Source of the DNA: Bacteroidia bacterium
GTDB taxonomy: Bacteria; Bacteroidota; Bacteroidia; Chitinophagales; Saprospiraceae
Assembly (NCBI GenBank): GCA_030431945.1
Contig: JAUIIF010000026.1
Location: 1 to 18,251 of the forward strand
Length of the DNA stretch: 18,251 nucleotides
Direction: 5' to 3'
The notes beneath the pieces are model-generated. The model did no database searches, had not been told where the DNA came from, and worked only from the letters and a program-made list of their open reading frames with translations. Each line of letters opens with the position of its first letter. Within the stretch, counting starts at the first letter, position 1. Position numbers and translations under genes: made by a program. Shown here piece after piece: positions 15,210-18,251 of this stretch.

Positions 15210-18200
15210 ATGTCTACCCCGAAAATCAAACGTTTTAAGAAAATTTTGGTCGCGAATCGCGGCGAAATTGCCATCCGGATTCTGCGGGCTGCCAGTGAAC
15301 TGAAAATAAAAACGGTGGCGATCTACACCTACGAAGACCGCTACAGTCTGCACCGGTATAAAGCGGATGAGAGCTATCAGATCGGGCCGGATGATGAGCC
15401 TCTGCGGCCGTACATCGATATCAAGGCGATCATCAAATTAGCCGTTGAGAAAAAGGTCGACGCCATTCACCCCGGGTACGGATTTCTGTCAGAGAACGTA
15501 GATTTTGCCCGGGCTTGCCGTGCTGCAGGCATTGCTTTTGTTGGCCCCGCCCCGGAGAGTATGGACCAGCTGGGGGACAAAGTCGCCGCCAAAAACCTCG
15601 CCCGCCGGGTGGGGGTGCCGTTGATCATGGACAGTGATAAGGACATCTCTGATCCGGAAGTTGCGGCGAGCGAAGCCGCGGCCATCGGCTACCCCGTCAT
15701 CATCAAAGCCGCCTCCGGTGGCGGCGGCCGGGGGATGCGGGTGGTGCGTAACGAAAAAGACCTGCGGGTGGAAGTCGTCGATGCCGCCAGTGAAGCCGAA
15801 AAGGCCTTCGGTGACGGTACCATCTTTCTGGAAAAATTCATCGAGAACCCGCGCCACATCGAAGTCCAGCTCCTGGGAGACCACTACGGCAATCTGGTGC
15901 ACCTGCACGAACGGGATTGTTCCGTACAGCGACGCTTTCAGAAAGTCGTGGAGGTTGCGCCGGCGGCAAATCTGAAGGACGAGGTAAAAGAGAAACTGTA
16001 CGAATATGCCCTGAAACTGGGCGAAGCCGTCGGCTATTACTGTGCGGGCACCGTAGAGTTCCTGGTTGATCAGGACGATTCCATCTACTTCATCGAGGTC
16101 AACCCCCGCATCCAGGTGGAACACACCATTACGGAAGAAATCACGGGCATTGACCTGGTGCGGACCCAGTTCCTGGTGACGATGGGCTACCCGCTTGATC
16201 ACAAAACGATTTACATCCGCAGTCAGTCGGATATCCAGGTGAACGGCTTTGCCGTACAGTGCCGGGTGACGACCGAAGACCCGGCCAACGACTTCAAGCC
16301 GGATTACGGAACACTGATCGCCTACCGCTCCGCCAGTGGTATGGGCATCCGGCTCGATGCCGGTTCGGCCTTCCCCGGCGCCGTTATCAGCCCGTACTTT
16401 GACAGTCTGCTGGTAAAGGTAACGGGTACCGGCCGTACGCTGGAAGGGGCAGCGGACCGGCTGCACCGGGCGCTGCGGGAATTCCGGGTCCGCGGCGTGA
16501 AAACCAACGTCGGTTTTCTGCTGAACCTGCTGGAAAACGAAGACTTCCAGAAAGGAAAGGCCACCGTACGCTTCATCCCCGAGCACCCGGAGCTGATGAA
16601 GCCGCACAACTTCCGGGACCGCGGAACGAAAATGCTGACTTACCTGGCGGACGTGATCGTCAATGGCAACCCGGACGTGAAAAACCCGGACAAAGAGCGC
16701 AGTTTCCTCAAGCCGGTGGTCCCCGCCTTTGATCAGTTTGCGGACATCCCCAAGGGAAGCCGGGACCGGCTGCACGACCTGGGCCGCGACGGCTTCGTCG
16801 ACTGGCTGAAAGCCGAAAACCGGATTCAGTATACAGATACCACCTTCCGGGATGCCCACCAGAGCCTGCTGGCCACCCGGATGCGTATGATCGATATGCT
16901 CAACGTGGCCCGCAGCTACGCGGTGAACCAACCCGCTGACCTCTTCAGTATGGAGGTCTGGGGCGGTGCTACTTTTGACGTCGCGATGCGCTTCCTCAAG
17001 GGAGACCCCTGGCGTCGGCTCCGTAAGATCCGGACGGCCATTCCCAATACGATCCTGCAGATGTTGCTGCGTGGCAGCAACGGGGTAGGGTACAAGGCTT
17101 ATCCCGATAACCTGATCATCAAATTTATTGAGGAAGCTGCCCGTGGCTTTGAGTTATACGATGACGAAGATAACCCCCACCGGGTGACCGGCCTTACGGG
17201 CGGCATCGACCTCTTCCGCATCTTCGACTCCCTGAACTGGGTGAAGAACATGGAGGTCAGCATCAAGACGGTCCGGGAAAATACCGACAGCCTGGCGGAA
17301 GCCTGCATCTGCTATTCCGGAGACATTACGGACCCGAAGAAGACCAAGTTTAACCTCAAGTACTACATCAACCTGGCCAAGCAGCTGGAAAGTGCGGGAG
17401 CTCACCTGCTCGCCATCAAAGACATGGCCGGCCTGCTGAAACCTCTGGCCGCCACGGAGCTCATCCAGGCGCTGAAGGAAGAGACCAATCTGCCGATTCA
17501 CCTGCACACCCACGATACGAGCGGCATCCAGAGTGCTACGTACCTGCGGGCCATTGAAGCCGGGGTGGACGTCGTGGACGTGGCGATCAACAGCCTTTCC
17601 GGGCTGACGTCGCAGCCGGGGTACAACAGCATTGCCGCCATGATGCAGGGGCACGAGCGGGAAAACCCCGTCAACCTTCCCTTGCTGAATCAGTACGCTG
17701 ATTACTGGGAAACGGTGCGGACGATCTACTATCCCTTCGAAACAGAATTACGGGCCGGAACGGCGACCATTTACGATACGGAGATCCCCGGCGGACAGTA
17801 CTCTAACCTGCGGCCACAGGCCCGGGGGCTCGGCCTGGAGGATCAGTTCCCCACCATCCGCGACAATTACGCTGCCGCTAATGAACTCTTCGGCAACCTC
17901 GTGAAAGTAACGCCCTCCAGTAAGGTAGTCGGCGATATGGCGATGTTCATGACGAGCAATAACCTGACGGCGGAAGATGTCCTGAAACGCGGCGCCAAAC
18001 TTGACTTCCCGGACAGCGTCAAGAACCTGATGCGCGGCGACCTGGGCCAGATTGACGGAGGTTTTAACGCCGCTATCCAGAAGCTGGTCCTGAAGGAAGA
18101 AGCACCCTACACCGACCGGCCCAACGCCCACCTGGAGCCCATCAACTGGGAAGAAGCAGAAGCCAATTACGTAAAGGAGTTCGGCGTGAAGCCCACTGCG

Positions 18201-18251
18201 AAGGACTTGTTGGCCCATCTCCTGTACCCGAAGGTGTACGCCGATTACTTT
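15210..18251 (+). CDS. pyc: Pyruvate carboxylase (C-terminal biotin-carrier domain cut by window)
   Basis: There are 1014 codons from ATG 15210 to the right edge; the family is about 1150 residues, so about 135 with the biotinyl-lysine domain lie beyond. The enzyme carboxylates pyruvate to oxaloacetate with ATP and bicarbonate, refilling the TCA cycle. The biotin carboxylase half (about 1-455) opens with FKKILVANRGEIAIRILRA and has HPGYGFLSEN, the glycine-rich ATP loop KAASGGGGRGM (about 166-176) and EVNPRIQVEH (about 300). The carboxyltransferase half has D548 in FRDAHQSLLATRMR, K737 in AIKDMAGLLKP (the Lys carbamylated in known enzymes) and metal ligands H766 and H768 in HLHTHD. SGLTSQP and the later PSSKVVGDMA belong to the conserved carboxyltransferase C-terminal region. 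The single-chain order and the pyruvate-type carboxyltransferase argue against an acetyl- or propionyl-CoA carboxylase subunit. It has its own upstream region and no visible operon partner. Confidence 0.97.
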   Translation, partial: MSTPKIKRFKKILVANRGEIAIRILRAASELKIKTVAIYTYEDRYSLHRYKADESYQIGPDDEPLRPYIDIKAIIKLAVEKKVDAIHPGYGFLSENVDFARACRAAGIAFVGPAPESMDQLGDKVAAKNLARRVGVPLIMDSDKDISDPEVAASEAAAIGYPVIIKAASGGGGRGMRVVRNEKDLRVEVVDAASEAEKAFGDGTIFLEKFIENPRHIEVQLLGDHYGNLVHLHERDCSVQRRFQKVVEVAPAANLKDEVKEKLYEYALKLGEAVGYYCAGTVEFLVDQDDSIYFIEVNPRIQVEHTITEEITGIDLVRTQFLVTMGYPLDHKTIYIRSQSDIQVNGFAVQCRVTTEDPANDFKPDYGTLIAYRSASGMGIRLDAGSAFPGAVISPYFDSLLVKVTGTGRTLEGAADRLHRALREFRVRGVKTNVGFLLNLLENEDFQKGKATVRFIPEHPELMKPHNFRDRGTKMLTYLADVIVNGNPDVKNPDKERSFLKPVVPAFDQFADIPKGSRDRLHDLGRDGFVDWLKAENRIQYTDTTFRDAHQSLLATRMRMIDMLNVARSYAVNQPADLFSMEVWGGATFDVAMRFLKGDPWRRLRKIRTAIPNTILQMLLRGSNGVGYKAYPDNLIIKFIEEAARGFELYDDEDNPHRVTGLTGGIDLFRIFDSLNWVKNMEVSIKTVRENTDSLAEACICYSGDITDPKKTKFNLKYYINLAKQLESAGAHLLAIKDMAGLLKPLAATELIQALKEETNLPIHLHTHDTSGIQSATYLRAIEAGVDVVDVAINSLSGLTSQPGYNSIAAMMQGHERENPVNLPLLNQYADYWETVRTIYYPFETELRAGTATIYDTEIPGGQYSNLRPQARGLGLEDQFPTIRDNYAAANELFGNLVKVTPSSKVVGDMAMFMTSNNLTAEDVLKRGAKLDFPDSVKNLMRGDLGQIDGGFNAAIQKLVLKEEAPYTDRPNAHLEPINWEEAEANYVKEFGVKPTAKDLLAHLLYPKVYADYF

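Noticed and set aside
15489..16931. 480-codon open frame on the minus strand
   Set aside because: It lies wholly antisense to the well-conserved pyruvate carboxylase and has a compositionally odd translation with no recognisable motif.

Overview
The window looks like chromosomal DNA from a GC-rich member of the Bacteroidota, most likely close to Lewinella/Saprospiria. Genes lack clear Shine-Dalgarno sites and have A/T-rich leaders, two candidate promoter boxes resemble TAnnTTTG, a canonical lipoprotein signal is present, and the gene repertoire fits that group. The taxonomic call is inference from style and content; no rRNA marker is present. No tRNA, rRNA, CRISPR array, transposase or phage gene was seen.

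Region 1 (1-5752, minus strand) is a two-gene inorganic-carbon uptake operon. The upstream gene encodes one 1383-residue polypeptide that joins a complete SulP anion transporter with a STAS domain to a complete DabA (DUF2309) zinc protein. The downstream gene, cut by the left window edge, encodes a NuoL-like membrane subunit (DabB). All DabA zinc and active-site residues known from the family are present with exact spacing. The SulP-DabA fusion beside dabB is the most striking feature of the window.

Region 2 (about 5852-6400, minus strand) holds a small unrecognised gene with a signal-like hydrophobic segment, a run of acidic residues and a conserved-looking C-terminus. Its start is uncertain.

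Region 3 (6471-14099, minus strand) is a probable glycan-degradation operon read GH3 glycosidase, then a five-module lipoprotein (ThuA, PQQ-type sugar dehydrogenase, PKD, cytochrome c, C-terminal beta domain), then a type I sulfatase. There is no SusC/SusD pair in view. A divergent gene (14207-14953, plus strand) encodes an NrtR-type regulator whose Nudix catalytic site is degraded. A 22-bp AT-rich inverted repeat between it and the GH3 gene is a candidate operator.

Region 4 (14954-15209) is a GC-rich, then AT-rich intergenic stretch that shares exact 21-bp and 17-bp words with coding DNA elsewhere in the window. Region 5 (15210 to the right edge, plus strand) is pyruvate carboxylase, lacking only its C-terminal biotin-carrier domain because the window ends. 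Pyruvate carboxylase consumes bicarbonate, so a heterotroph would have a use for the bicarbonate accumulated by the Dab system; this functional link is inference, since the two loci are about 9.5 kb apart and on opposite strands.
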